Origin: Albula goreensis | Taxonomy: Eukaryota > Chordata > Actinopteri > Albuliformes > Albulidae | Direction of reading: 5' to 3' | Length of the DNA: 64,000 bases | NCBI GenBank assembly: GCA_022829145.1 | Contig: CM040741.1 | Location: 54,680,180-54,744,179, forward strand | In this document: positions 42,675 to 56,596 of the stretch, in pieces | Layout: each line of letters begins with the position of its first letter | Numbering within the stretch: position 1 is the first letter of the stretch | Translations under genes and position numbers: made by a program | The notes under the pieces: model-generated | Seen by the model: only the letters and a program-made list of their open reading frames with translations | Databases searched by the model: none | What the model was told of the DNA's origin: nothing

Positions 42675-42705
<31 letters not shown>
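42630..42705. repeat. (CA)n microsatellite, interrupted
   Basis: CA repeats broken by ATGC, ATAC and CGCGCG. TH-rich and CV-rich chance frames on both strands come from it. Confidence 0.95.
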
Positions 42706-43425
42706 GAAACTGAGAGGATCTGCTCTTGCCAACACAAATTAAAGACAAACATTATCATGGCTGGAATGTGTCTGAAGTGCATTGATGTTGTGAATCATAG
42801 TTTTCCACGCACATTGGTGCATTCATTTTTAGAATCTGTCATGAATCTGCATGCAAACATGCAATAACTTCTTTCTCCATTCATGTAATTGAACCATGTT
42901 TGGGGGAGAAATGTGTTTTATCTCATTTTATTTTGCCCCATACTCTTCAAATCATCAAATACCAGCTTCAAAATGCTCATCAAATTCAGCTGCGGCCACA
43001 ACTAACAAACAAGAAAGAATCATAAAATACAAATAGCTTCAAATGTGGCATCTTTGAAGTTGTTGTTCCCCACCCATATGGGGTAAGGCAATCTGGACAA
43101 TCTTGACTGCTGAAAGTGTTCAGCACAGACTGCATTCTGACATCCACTGTATCTTCTGCTTAATCTCTGTAAAACCACAGCGAGCTATTCAGACTAAGTT
43201 GGTCGCACAAAGACTCCTTTCTTCATCCTCAGTAAAACTTGAAAACTGGTCAAGTACTGCTTAACAGAAACCAGACCTTCGCTTACTCTGGATGGTCTTC
43301 ACAAAGCCGATCAGCAGTCAGAAATTCCGGATGGGAGAGAACACTTCCCTTCCCTTTTTCTGTAGATCTTGGCTTATTTAGAGTGTCAGCTTTTTAACTT
43401 CTGACAGTCACAGTGCATTAGGATT

Positions 43426-43454
43426 GGGGTCAAGGGGAGAGATTGGGGCAGGGG
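43426..43454 (+). other. G-quadruplex motif (four G4 runs)
   Basis: Four runs of four G separated by TCAA, AGAGATT and CA. Two further G runs follow at 43473-43487 and then a C-rich tract at 43493-43512 that could pair with them. The G-rich strand is the template strand for unc5c. Confidence 0.8.
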
Positions 43455-43559
43455 TCAGACTCATTACAGGCTGGGGGGCACAGGGGAGAACAACCCCCCC
43501 CCTTCCCCTCTCCCTTCCTGACTCTTTTTTCTGTCCTCTTCTCCTCACTGGTCTATATT

Positions 43560-43880
43560 TTATGAGCTCCGGGATTGGCATTCTAGGCCCAGAACACTCC
43601 CCGGCAAAGGCTGGCTGCGTTAATATTTCATTGAAATGTACAATAACACCGCCAACAATTCCCCTCCCCAGCCTGCCTCCTGGCTAAAGGCAGTGGCAGG
43701 CGCAGTGTGGAGAGCAGGTGTAATTTGCAAATGCTAATTGAACCCAAGCATGGGTCAGTGAGCACTCCTGTCTCCGTCGAACCACAGCACAACGCAGCGC
43801 AGCTCTGCTTGCTGTGCGCTGGATTTCCACCCCCATTCCAATCACGCAGGGTAGAGGAAGGCTGCTGCTAGCGTCACCAG
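43560..43880. promoter_or_regulatory. Candidate enhancer with palindromic octamer
   Basis: A relatively GC-rich block for this intron. It holds TAATTTGCAAATGCTAATTG at 43721-43740, in which ATTTGCAAAT is a perfect 10-bp palindrome matching the POU/octamer core, overlapping a TAATTG homeodomain site. CGCAGCGCAGC and TGCGCTGG follow. An enhancer role is inferred from motif density only. Confidence 0.35.
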
Positions 43881-45273
43881 CAGGACCGCATTTAGCAATC
43901 TTTACTTTATCATGGCTTTCCCTTAGACCATACTAACCATATCATCCAGGCCCTGCAGGATCTTTTTTCCCCCTCTAACTCTGACCTTTCTCAAACTGTC
44001 TCTCTGTCATGGAAAGAATCTACATAAATTAAACATAACAAAATATAACCAAAGAGCCATGAAACAGTCACATGCAGTGAAAAAGCAGAGTCTGATGACT
44101 TTAACATTCATTTGGTTTGGAGTGAGATGACTGGATAAACAGAGCTCCTGCTGATGGATTAGAACAAAGACTTTCTGTGAGTGCATGTCTCAGGGAGGCA
44201 CATTTGGGGAGATCATGGATGTCACCAGCAACTGTTACTGCCGAGACAATACAAATACCAAAGAAAAACACACAGTAGCCATTCATGAATATTGCCTGAA
44301 GCTGAACATACTAAAGAACACAAAGCTTTTCTTAGAATACAGAACCTTGATAATCAGTGAACCCCAGGGGCTGTCAGTGCACAACAGAACCATTAGTTTC
44401 CCTTGTGCCCTGCTAGTGAAAAGGCCCTGGCATCATAAACCACAGGTGCTCATTAATTTCCTCCCAGAATGCAGTTATGAGGAAGCTAAATAAGAGCGCA
44501 GTCTGGTAGAGGGAATCCTTCACTAATTTCAGCAGCCTTTAATTCATCCACTGTCCGCAATTTTTGGGATCCCTTAAGGCACAGGAAAGCTCATTAGGTT
44601 GCATGTTCATTTAATTATTTTATAAACAAAATAACAATGGAACAAATGTAGTTTTGCACTTTACAATACCCTTGCCACAATAACAATTTATATATGTGAG
44701 GCACTTGGTGCACAAAATAAAAATCTGTTTTTATTACTGGATTGTACATGCACAAGCCACTGTACAAGCATTTATTGTAATTTTTCTCTTATCTCAACTT
44801 TTTAATTCCATAATTGTTATTGAATGTCATATAACTGTTTATTATCAGTAAGGACACATTGTTTTTGAGATTGATTTTGTATGGAAAAGTATTTTGTACA
44901 GCATTTTATTTTTTACCCAAACATATGTTAGTCCTGAAGGGAATTTTGCAAGTTGTGATTATTGCCTTGCTCTCTGACATCTATCCCCACACCTGAGAAA
45001 TCTGGGCCTCATAAAAATGTTGGCCTTTTGTTAATATTTTTAAATACCTCCTCAGGCATTAAGCTTACAATTAAAACAACATGTTCATGTACAAGGTGAG
45101 ACCAAAATATAATCTTTGTTACACATATGTGAAATGAAGATGCACAAAATGTGTGTCCTACACCCATAAGGGAAATACCCAGAACAATGACAAGACAGTT
45201 CACCCTTCACTATTTTGCCACATAAACTGCTGATTCTCATTGTGAATGCTTTGCCTGGGCTATTTCTGTAAAG

Positions 45274-45453
45274 CAGGAGTAAACCCTCCTTTTGAGGCTG
45301 CAGGATCTGCCAGTTTTCAGCTTATAATCAGCAACCAATTTAGCCTCAAGAAACTAGGTGAGGTGAGTAAACAGCCACTTTTCCTGATCAATTAAGAACA
45401 AAGAAAACCCGATAAATCCTGTGGTCCACCAGGACCAGCGCTGAAAGACCCTG
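45274..45453. mobile_element. hAT-like MITE, decayed
   Basis: The left end reads CAGGAGTAAACCCTCC. The right end, reverse-complemented, reads CAGGGTCTTTCAGCGCTGGTCC. The interior contains CTTATAATCAGCAACC and CTGATCAATTAAGAACAAAG, and the end GTGGTCCACCAGGACCAG is typical of a common fish family of 180-220 bp elements with CAGGG termini. The flanking hexamers GTAAAG and GTATAG differ at one base and could be part of a target duplication, but the 8-bp duplication expected of hAT elements is not intact. Confidence 0.5.
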
Positions 45454-45796
45454 GTATAGCGGTTAGTAAATTCATGAGATCAACAATCAGACAGTTACAG
45501 ATTAATATGGACAGAGACTTTGACAGGTTAAGCTTTTCTCACCTGCAAGATATTCCATGGAGAAAGTTCACAGAAGGAGCAGGAGACGCAGCCATGAAAA
45601 AGAAAGCAGAGGTTGTGGTTAGTCTGGGGAAACAAACATACCACTCCTTTCAATGCTATTTCCCACAAGAATCTTCACAATCCACCTATTAAGTAAGGGT
45701 GACATGATACTTCAAATGCAGAATCATGTCTAAACCAAATCACAAACATATGTATGTTGTAGATGTATTTATGAGTTCATTTATCAGGCTTGCCAC

Positions 45797-45812
45797 CCCC
45801 GCCCCCCCCCCC
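45797..45812. repeat. Poly(C) tract
   Basis: CCCCCGCCCCCCCCCC, a near-pure C run. The opposite strand has G-quadruplex potential. Confidence 0.8.
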
Positions 45813-48800
45813 AATCCCCTGGATCTGTATAGCGTACATCACCACTGAAGCACAAGCTATGGGAGTGGCTTTCATCAGGCCCATGCATGATTGGATCTAT
45901 TTGTTTTAATTTGTGTGAAACCAGAGAGCATAAAATGATTTAAAACCTTTAATTTTGTGTCTAGCAAACATTTTCCAGACATCCACCTTCCCTCACTGCA
46001 AAGGAGGAAAGGCAGGCGCTCTGTTAGGGGAAGGCCTTTCTTTGCAAGGAAACGTAATTGGGCTTTCAGTTGACATGATGGAAATGTGATAGCAGGGATA
46101 AGCTTCAGGGAAATATGAAGAGAGAGCAAGAAAGAGCACAGGGATACAGTGAACATAATATCTCCAGCACATGAATTCACATGACAGATGGTTTCGTGTG
46201 GTGATGTATTTTTCCCAAACATGTTAACAAACACTAGGGGTTTGTTTGATTGCATGGATGTTCGTTCGGTGATACCCATTATCCATTCCGTTCCCAGTAA
46301 GCACATGATTACCTAAATAATAAACAGCAGCTGGCACCTGACCCCACCTGCAGCACGGTGACTGAGTCTGTCCAATCATGTCACTGAGAGATTTATAGAG
46401 AGGGATATAGGAAATCGAACCAAGAAAATCATCCCTCTTTTTCCCTTTCTCTATCACTGCCACTCTCTTGTTATTGAAGTTGTTAAATTCAATTTACTTT
46501 ATGGGCATTAAATACATTCTGTAAATACTGCAAGTGTATACAGTCAGTGCAAAAACAAATGGGTGAGATTTTACTGTAAAGGACAAGAAACTCAGAACAT
46601 CCTTCCCAATATCCTGTTCCTCCATATTTCTCTGGCCACTAGCGGAGCCCAATCCACAAACACACATGCACCTTTACTCTGAACCACTGAGGGACCAGAG
46701 AGTGGAGGCAGAGGTCCCTGATCTCATTTCTCTTTAACCCAATAAAGAGGTGTTTATTTGATTTTCACCTGCTCTTCCCACCCTTCCCCTTCCCACATAT
46801 CCATACCACTGAACCCCTAATGGTAGGGGACACACAGAGCCAGCCAATAAAAGCCTATGCTTATTTTCTCTTTCAATTATGCGTTATGCCATTTAATGAA
46901 AACATATTTACTTTAACAGTCTTGGATATTCTGAACTTCTCTGTACAAGAGATGGAATTATTATTATCTGTGATCAAACCAATGGACCGGGTTCAGCTTC
47001 CTATCAATATTTGCTTACCCCACTCTCACTTTTTCCCCACCCTCTCTCGTGCAAGAGCTAATCTACATGACTGATCTGCCTTTGGAAAGTGTATACCATA
47101 ACAGTGTTTATATTTCCCAGAGCGGGGATGCTTATCGATCCTCCTCCTGCTGTATATGTACTGAAATTCTCCAAAGTAATGGATTATCATTACCATCTGT
47201 GACAGACTGTGAGCCCAGAGAAAATGTAACAATCATTCCTGTTCATCTCCCAGGAAAAAAAGGAGAAACACTTGAATGGTGTCTCACAACACCACTGTGG
47301 AACCAAGTTTCTTTTCATACCTCTCTTGGAGAGAGAAATGCTGCCTTTTTGGGTGTGTTTGAATATGCCCCACATCATGTTAGATGAAAAATAATCTTTG
47401 CTTATGAAAAAAGAAATGAAAGAATAAATTCACATCTGTTACAAAATAAATATGAGGCCATGAGTTATACAAAGAGTAGCCATAAAATGGATCTAATACA
47501 GCACCTGGAACTTCCATGTATGGAGAGCCTTTTGATGCAGTTGGTGAAGAATTTATTACAGAAGTGCAGGTTAACTACTGTAATAAAAATGATCCAACTA
47601 GCCATTTAAGGTCATTCAGACATTTTATTGTGCGGTTTTTGATTGTTGTGAAAATGTTCTCATGATTTTGTTTGTCCACAATTACAGTTTTTAAAGCCTT
47701 TTCCTTCTGGAAAATATTGTGTGTGATCTGGGGTGTTATACAGCATTGCAGAATTGTTTTTAAAAGGAAAAAGGAAAAGGTTGTAAAAATGTTTTAACAT
47801 TGTTATAGCACTGTCGTCTTGTTTACAAAGTTGGGTTGCAAAGTTGTATGGCACCCCAGGACATGTATGTAGTCAGTCACATTAAGGATCTGCCACGTGT
47901 GCCTGTGTGCAGAAAGCTTTGATTTGCACCTCCACCCCCCGCCTCAAGCCTGCTGGCTAAAATCTGGAGATCATCAATAAAGGGTAAAATGTGACAGTAA
48001 ACATTTAAATCACTGGTAAGTGCCTCCATTAGTCTAGCTGACTGCTCAGACTGCTGGGAGGAAGAGGGGAGTACTTCTAGTGCCCTTGAGTTGGCAGGTT
48101 TTAACCCAAGGGAGAGATAATGGCGGCAGCTCAGACATCCAACAAAGAGAAAGGCAAACTGCAGCAAACGAGGCCAGGCACAGTATAGCACATCAGATGA
48201 GCAGCATAGATTTTTCCTATTGTATGAATCTTTAAGTAGCTGCTACACAAAATTGAATTAAAAGTGAAAATAAAACGTTTTGTTCTTTTAGTTGCCACTT
48301 TAATAACCATTTGGCAGGTAATCAACCCATAACTGAGAGATCCCGGTAACAAATCACAGCTAATTTCTTCCATGTTACCTCACCTCCTGGGCCCTTTGGC
48401 CCCATTGTGTGTGGGGGTTGAGCTCGCATAATGAAAGCCATGCGGCGACCTGCTGCTTTTGCAGGGTTTACACTTGCTCAGGTCAGGAGCTGCCTGCGCT
48501 CGCTTGTCTCAAAGGGAATTACACTGGGCTGCCTGCCCTGTCTGCAATGCATGGACTACTCCTCTCATTAGCATCAGCTTCAACCCTGGCCAAAAGGCAT
48601 GGTTCAGCCTTCCGGCTTGACCTCCTCCCTCTTTCCATCCCCAAAACCACATGGCCAAACCTCTCCACTGCTCTCCAATGTTTCTGTTTTGGAACTGACA
48701 ATGATGAGGAGCTCCTGTTTGGTGGATCACAGACCAACACACAGATATAACTGCAAAGATGTATTATGTTACTCATAAAAAAATGAAAATAAAAATGAAA

Positions 48801-51800
48801 AAAAAAAAATTATACAAGAATTCTGACCCACAAACAATAATAGAAGACATCTCTTAATCACACTGACTAGTACAAATATACCAGCAAAGATTAGTGGGCA
48901 GTTATGGAAGAATGAGATGTCGGAATCTACAAAATGGATGAACCTATATCGAGCTGACAATCTTGAACCAATAAAAAGATTTCATGCACCACAGAAAAAC
49001 ACAGTGATTTGTTAAAGTAAATGTGTCACTAATAGCCTTTGGTAGCTCTGCCCACATCTGGTTCAAGACACCTCATTCTTCCATCCCTACTAATGAGTGA
49101 AGTGCCTTGAACTTTTTACTTGCCTACACACATTTGCATTTTTAAGAATGTAGTCATAAAACATCATGCTTGCCTAATTGCATCACCATCTCATAATAAA
49201 ATAAGTATACACAGAGTAAAAATGATTTGTGTGAAGTAAGTGTGGAACAGGTGTTGTTGCATGTGCAGAACAATTTTCTGCAAAAATGTTTAAGTTTTAG
49301 CTCTGAATTATTTTAATCAATATGCTTTACACATAAAGCAGTTTACTCACACAAAGTATTAGCTTACAGTAGTTCAAAGAAATGTTTTTATTCACTGGAT
49401 CTGACAGCATGCATTTTTCTTGGCTACCTGAAACTCAGCCTGTTAAGAAATGCCATTTCTCACTTGTAATGAGAAGAGGTGTTATTTTGTTTGCTCCTGC
49501 TGTTGTGGTGTATGGCTGGTTTTTAACGGGGCGGAAAAAATAGAAAAATATGTTTGTGACAGTGATGATGAGGTGAGACCAAGGTAACGATTAAATTCTC
49601 TAATTAAGAGCTTTAATTTCAATTTCATCTTACATGGCAACCTTTCCCAATAGACCCATTCAGTTTCTTAATACATATTATTAATATGCAGGTCACAATT
49701 CAATAGTTTAATACATGTGTTAATTCTGGAAATGCAAGATAGGGTCAGGAAGATCATTTGTGATGTATTTATGTGGATTTAATTTCATCTGTATTGCAAG
49801 AGAGAGGTGGAAATTAAGTGATTTAGTGAGCAAGGATTTTCAATTTTTGTTTATGTGTGCATAAGGAGTGTTTTGATTTCATATGTGTATATATCTTAGG
49901 TGGCTTTCACTTTTGGTTCATTTGAAGCCTTTTTTTCTTTTTTTTCCCAGATACATTGCCCAATAAATTTTGCACAATTAAAACATAAAAGAAACTTTTT
50001 TGTGAACCCAGAGCATGCTGTGCAAAATTTCTACAAGGTCTCAGATTGAGACATGGTTGTTTAGCTTGTGGTGGATGAAAAGCAAAATGTGCCAACCTGC
50101 TTCAGTTCCAGCGAGTTGGACAGAGGAGGTATGATGGATAGGAAAGAAAATCAGGATTCACTTCCTGAGACTTAATAATATATTCCATAGGCCAAATGCT
50201 AAAGATCAGGGGTTAGAGTGGTAGTTCACCTAAATGACACCTGCCAGTGAAAGCTCATTTCAATAGAGCCAGCTTTTAAATAATCCTCTCATATAGGCAG
50301 CATATTCTCTATAAATCTGCAGCATAAAGGTCTGTGGTGAACCAAGGTATGACTGTTTTAGGTAGAGCATCAAATAATCATGGAGTTGGCAGAATTTTTA
50401 TGGTGTGAAACCAAATTGCAGGTGATAAAAATATTTAAAATTATGTTACAAATGCTGAGGCTCACTGTAAAAATGCACTGTGTTCAAATTCCAGCAATCT
50501 GACAACAGTTATGAAAATGAGTGGTACTATCATATTCCTTTTGCAACATTTAATTTACATGGATTGGTGTAATTTTAATTAAATGTTAATTCCCAGTTGT
50601 GTATGCTCAATAGAAACTACTCAAAATTAGTCAAGTTTGACAGCTTTATGAAAATTATATATTCTAAATTCATAAAATACCACTTTTCTGGAGAGGTGAT
50701 TTTGAAAGGCTTGTCTTGTTCAAAAGCAATTAGCAATTGTTTTCAGCTTTTCTGCGACATGTTTTGTTCCATTGAGGATAATGTCCTTATGAAAGGAGAA
50801 CACTTGTTATGATGATGAGTGTGCTCAGATGCTCTTTCCCTCTGAGCAGACAGACTGACATGTGGTGCTGGCTTATTCTGAGAGTTGCTGGGTTGTTCTC
50901 TTATTCTCACCTCTAGTACATGTTTCCCTCTGTAAGCCCTTATCTTCCAGCTGTTTCAGCTCCATCGGTTTTCCACAAAGGAAGCCACAGCCAGAGACAC
51001 AAAAGGAATGAACAAGAAGCAAATGTGTATGAAGTGGTTGTGTGAAAGAGCTCTGATGTTAGGAGATAACGTTAGGAGATCACTTATGTACTTTTATTCA
51101 TGAAACATTAGTGCACATTTGATGTGAAGTATTATCTATACCAGGAGTCAACCTGAGACTGTCAAGTAAGATTGACAGAAAGACATAAAGGTGATGTGTT
51201 GATGTGACAAAGAATTGTAGCCTCAGCATCAACAAAGGAAACATTGAAATGCACAAAATATAAAATGCCATTAAAATGGGTACTTCTATTTCATTACAAT
51301 TACTGTAAAACATGCACATGTATGCCCGATAAAAGAATCATGCATCATATGTTGAGAGACATGTCTTGTGCATCATCTTCTTCTTCTTGCTCTATGCCTC
51401 TCTTTCTTCCGCTCCCTTTCATCACATTCCTCAGCTATGGTTTGTCTGATAAACAGCACCAATAACTCAAATTCAAGCACCCCTAGACCGAGGTTGTATG
51501 CTAAGCTTCTTGTTTTTTTGTTTTTTTGGGTCTTTCTTTGCCCTCTAGTAACTCTGAGTACTCAAGATTCCTATTCATCAATATCATCCTCCCCAAAACT
51601 GCCATCACGCACTCTCTCCTCCACGGCTTCTGAGCGGAGCAGGAGGGAATGATAGTTGATTTCCTCCTTCCTTTTGTTGAGTTTGTTTAGGCCACGGGTC
51701 CTGTGCTCTCCCTAGTTGTCAGTTGTTTTCCTTTTATGGTTTTCACAGGGAATGTAAGATGAACCCTGAGTCATGAGGTGGGAACACAACAGGTTATTTG

Positions 51801-53869
51801 ATTCTGGCTTGAGTAAGCAGAGATAGAACTCAACTTCCTGCAATTTTCATCATCTGAAGTCAACAGGTCATCTGTTGCAATTGTGCAATTTCACATTACT
51901 TTATAATATCAGCACTTTGTGGACACTGTTTTTGCATTTGAAATAATCTTTTTCTTTAAAAACATGCAAATAAAATGGAGAACTAAAAGTGGAGCACAGA
52001 AAGCAGTACAACCCAGGAGGTAGAGATCCATTTCCCCTCACACAGCAAGCCATGTTCTCTAAACATGGTTCTCCATACCTCCGGGCTACATCACTTCCTG
52101 TGGACAGAAATACTGGGGCTGCTTACCAAATGAAAAATATGTTTCCTGCAAAGGGAACTTCAAAGGCCGTAGCTGGTAACAGCCACTTTCAATTACATTC
52201 CATTCAAAAATGAACAGAAGCTTGCCCCTTCAAAGGGTCACTCTGAAGTGAACAATGAAGGAAACTTTCCAGGAAGCATTTTGAACTGAGGCAGCAAAAG
52301 GCACTGTGATAGTGACAAAGAATGTAGTCAAATTATTTTGATAATGTTTCAAGCAACAATAGTTAATTATCACTAACAAGCTTTCAATCATCTCTGGTTT
52401 AACAATAATCTTTTTACACAAAAGTGTAAAAAAGGCAACCCAGCTAGGTTGTTTGCTTGTATGAATGTTCACCTTGAGCATATTAGAATTTATTAATATT
52501 CATAAGACCATAAAGCCTTTTCCACCTTGGTTTAGGTGGGGGTAGTGTAAGTTTGTGTGGGACCATCAACGAGAATTGAAGAGGGTGGAAATAGTAAAAC
52601 AGGTGTGGGCTGTGCACTCACAGAAGCTTGTTAATGCTACTTATATTTTATGTATACAACTTGCATGTTGTACACAGCTAATAAATGAGCTTTGTGGACA
52701 GATAAGGGACAGAAGAGGCGGGGTGGAGGTGGTTTTCAGTTTGAAAAAGGATAAAGGTGGAGGGCGTAATTTTCAATTACAATGTCAATAGTTTTTTTTC
52801 AATTGTTAGTTTTCATTGATAGAAAAATCCCCACAACTGACTAGCTTTAAGCATCACCATCTCTGAAATATCCTAATCAGCATATGCACAGAAATCAGGA
52901 TGTCCACAAAGCCAATCATTTTCAGCAGCTGAAGTACATGTTATGTTTTGCAAAACAACTTAAAGAACAAATGTCAGGTAAGCACTTCTCTTGCACATTT
53001 CTGTTCATTCAGAACTCCACAGCAGGGACTCAAAGACAGGATTGGATGTGTGACTCTAACATTTAAGGGGATGACTCTATGAAGACTCCACTGGTAACCC
53101 CCTGTTGTTTTTTTAGTCTCTTCAAATAACTGACTTTTCAAACTCATGAGCATAGAGAAGAATGTTAAATTGAAAATGAGAGAATAGAAAATGATAGAGA
53201 ATAGAGAGACAGTAAGTGTAATTGAGGAATAGCAGAGATAAAAATGGGAAGATTGGCTGATAAGAGGCCCATTCTTTGTTCTTCTCCTGTATATGAGTTT
53301 AAAGAGCAGAACTGCCGAGTGGGTCAGCCTATTAAACCGCTATTCCAGTATGAGCACATGATCCACTGTCAAGTATTGAAATCAAGGCCCATAATTGCCT
53401 GTAGCTTTACCCTTAAAGGGAGAGATTGAGATGACAGGTTGACTGCCTCCTGACATACAGGTGCGGTTAGCACATAGTTATATGCACTCCTGTGAATTAA
53501 CAGAGGAGGCTGCAAATGAATGGGCTAACACAATTCAGCTGTATAAAATGAGAGAAAAGGAGAGAAACTGGACTAAAACTTTTTAAAAAGCTCATTTTTT
53601 ACTGTGTCTCATGAAGAACCTCTCTAAATCAGCACTGTGTCCAAATGAGCTATTTATATCTTTATATATCCAGGAAAAGTCTAAATTAAGAGCACTGGAG
53701 ACTCTCTGACTACACCAGGCTGTGATTTAGTGTTTGCACTGCCAGAGGGGCATCTGGCTCCTTCCCCCCACATAGAGGACAAAAAACTTTATAGAAAATG
53801 TCTGAGTGCTGTATTAACTGTCTCTTCTCCTTTCCTTCTCCTCGTTGTCTCCCCTGTCTCCCACTTAGG

Positions 53870-54125
53870 TGTCTGGGGTTATCATTAAATTATACTGCTT
53901 TAATGACCGGCATTAACATGAAGCAGAATTATGATAATGGAAATAACAGACCTGTGTGACTTTATTTAATAAAGCTGTTAAAAATGAATATGATTATGGA
54001 GGCATCAGGTCAGGTCTTTTTATCATCCTTAATGAAGTGCAGCAGGAAAATGTGTTTTGGCTTTTTATGATTACCATTTTATAAATCATCATGATTATGG
54101 GCGCCATTGCATTTCACTTACAGCA
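53870..54125. promoter_or_regulatory. Candidate developmental enhancer (homeodomain-site dense)
   Basis: Within 250 bp there are many TAAT/ATTA cores and two exact copies of ATGATTATGG (53990-53999 and 54091-54100), a word close to the PBX-HOX composite site. TTTATGATTACC and a GGGCGCCATTGC block are also present. The stretch has no repeats, no coding potential and the balanced, motif-rich look of conserved non-coding elements in axon-guidance loci. Conservation was not tested. Confidence 0.35.
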
Positions 54126-55310
54126 GGAGTGACGAGGACAGCATACAGAACTGAGAGAATCACAGCATGTCTGCATATTTTTCATGGTCACCCACCACCT
54201 CCTTCACACATCTCAGCCTTGCTTAGCCAGAGTAAAAGATCCAAAGCCTTATGAACATTATTGCGTATCTCACACTGCATATAAACAGGCTTCAACAAAA
54301 CAGTAGCTGTACTGACAGCTATGGCATTATTGTTCAGACGATAATGTGGCCAGGTGAAAATTTCACATATCAAGTGTGCAATATGCAAAATAAGTTGCTT
54401 CTCGTCTTTAAAAATGAATGCACATTTTATATGAATATATTGAATTTATATGACTAGCTTTGTGGTAATTATGCAAAGTGAGAAAATGGATAGAGTAAAT
54501 TCCATTTATTTAGAATAAACACAGAAATGTGAACTGTCCATGTTAAATACACTGCTCTTTGAGAAGGTTTATCTGCATGTACACTCTTTGTCACTGCTGG
54601 TTTGCCTTTTCTTAGGGCAACATTAATAATTACAGAAGTGCATTTCTCTTTTCACAAGGTCTGCAGAGGTGCAAGAGACAATCCCATACCAGCAAATGCC
54701 AAAGCTCTTAACCTGGAGTGCTCTGTGTGCACTTTGGACAGCGGGGTTAAGTGGCTTAGCTTTAAATGACAGCACATAAGTACACTGTACATTTACTGAG
54801 ATAAATAAATGATTAAAGACACAGTAAATAAATAAAAGTACCTCATCTTCATGTGCACTTATTCAGTTAATCACACCAGGCCAACTCCTCTTGGATTAAT
54901 GGAGGAGATTTAGTGCTCTTTCTGCATTAAACTGTGCCGTGATGAAAAAAAGCTTGCTAAATTGATAAAATATATGCTGTAAACACATGTGTGTACTTGA
55001 CTAGGGAAACTGTTCTAATTATTTAGCCACAGCACCCAAGACAATTTCTCTTCCTTCAGGAAAGCGACATACATAAACACAAGGACACATCTAGGGACTG
55101 TTCCAAATCTTGAATCCTACATATTTCTTTTGTAAACAAAGTTAATTAGAATAAAAGCAATCTCATGCAAAGTTTAAACAAAATTGTAAATACAGTCCAG
55201 GCATAGCGAGATGAAAATGGAGAATAACTGTTGGTATGTGAGAATTCAGAACGCATATTTCTTGGTTTCTCCCTTATATAAAAAAGGAATAGGAATAAGT
55301 GTCAACACCC

Positions 55311-55329
55311 CCACACACACACACACACA
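55311..55329. repeat. Short (CA)n tract
   Basis: About nine CA units after a CCCC run. Confidence 0.9.
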
Positions 55330-56123
55330 ACCAGCCCTTGACACATGACTTCAATACTTCAGCAAGACAGTTACCAAGAAAGCAGTGAAAGAAGGTGACA
55401 CTAAAAATTACAAGGGGCATGAGAGAGAATTCCAATAATCACACTTTCCAGCTTTGGCATTTAATACTTCACTCTAGGACAGCCCCAGTAGAGCAAACAT
55501 CAGTGCTTATCTAAGGGCTATTCACACAGTCTACAGTCGTGCTGCAAATGCAGAGTAATGACATTGAGTAGATGCTGTAGCACTGGTCTATTCAACACAT
55601 GAATGCATGAGGCCCTGACAGCCAATATTCACACATACTTTTGTCAGGTCCATTAAAGTTCCACACATCTGGAGGTGTTAATGGAACTGAGCAGCACAGG
55701 GGTTGGGTTTTTATATACTGTAGATTGCACCAGGATTTGTATTTATCTGCAGAGGTACTGCTATTGTGAAATACAATCAGCTAGTTAAGATTGTTTGATG
55801 GTTTAAAAAAATCCTGACTTCACACAACATTACAGAAAAATCAATACCACACATATTGCTCACTAGCCAACATGAAGCAGGCGCTGACTGATACCTTGGC
55901 AGATACTCATCCTTCCAGCAATCCTCCTCTTTCCAAAAACCTGCTCATCCATTTATTTATGTCTACTTTAGTTTGTATTTGGTATCACAACATTTTTCTA
56001 TGGCTACATTTGTTATTTACTGCACTATTTTGTTAATAGTGAAATGAAAGGGAGGTGGATATATGTGAATTAACTGTACCACTTGAAGATCTGACTACTC
56101 TTTTGTTTTGGGGATGACATACA

Positions 56124-56126
<3 letters not shown>

Positions 56127-56173
<47 letters not shown>

Positions 56174-56174
56174 C
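56127..56174. repeat. (GA)n microsatellite
   Basis: About 46 bp of GA with a single CA interruption. Confidence 0.95.
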
Positions 56175-56596
56175 AGGAACCATGCTCAGCTACTTCTAGT
56201 ATAATGAACATACTTACTGGCTCACTTGATCAAATAATCGTTTGAAAAATATAACAAGTATATCACAGACTCTTTTTCATTGTAACCTGCACATCTTTTT
56301 CCAACTTAATTCCTCTTCCTCTAAAAAATTATTAAAATAAAAAGTTGGCTTCAAAATCAGAAGTATTCACATTTCTCAATAAGCCTCCCTCAGCAAACAT
56401 CTTAGGACTAGCTCCTGCTGAATACAAGGGCATGCCTTTTGACAAAAATAACATACCTCCATGAATTTTTGAACAGCACTGAATAATATCGGAGGAGTCT
56501 GATGGGGAAATGAGAAATTCTAAACACTTTCACATAGCTCTGATGATCCAACCAGGGGCTCCCCTTCAAGATCAGTCTCCTTAGCAACAGAATACA

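Noticed and set aside
43600-43900. GC-rich minus-strand segment with a Met codon, considered as the unc5c first exon
   Set aside because: The peptide (MGVEIQRTASRAALRC) has no hydrophobic signal sequence and no phase-1 donor leading to the exon at 18301.
45875-46306. Minus-strand open frame of 143 codons
   Set aside because: No recognisable protein, no exon-like splice context and low-information composition; treated as chance.
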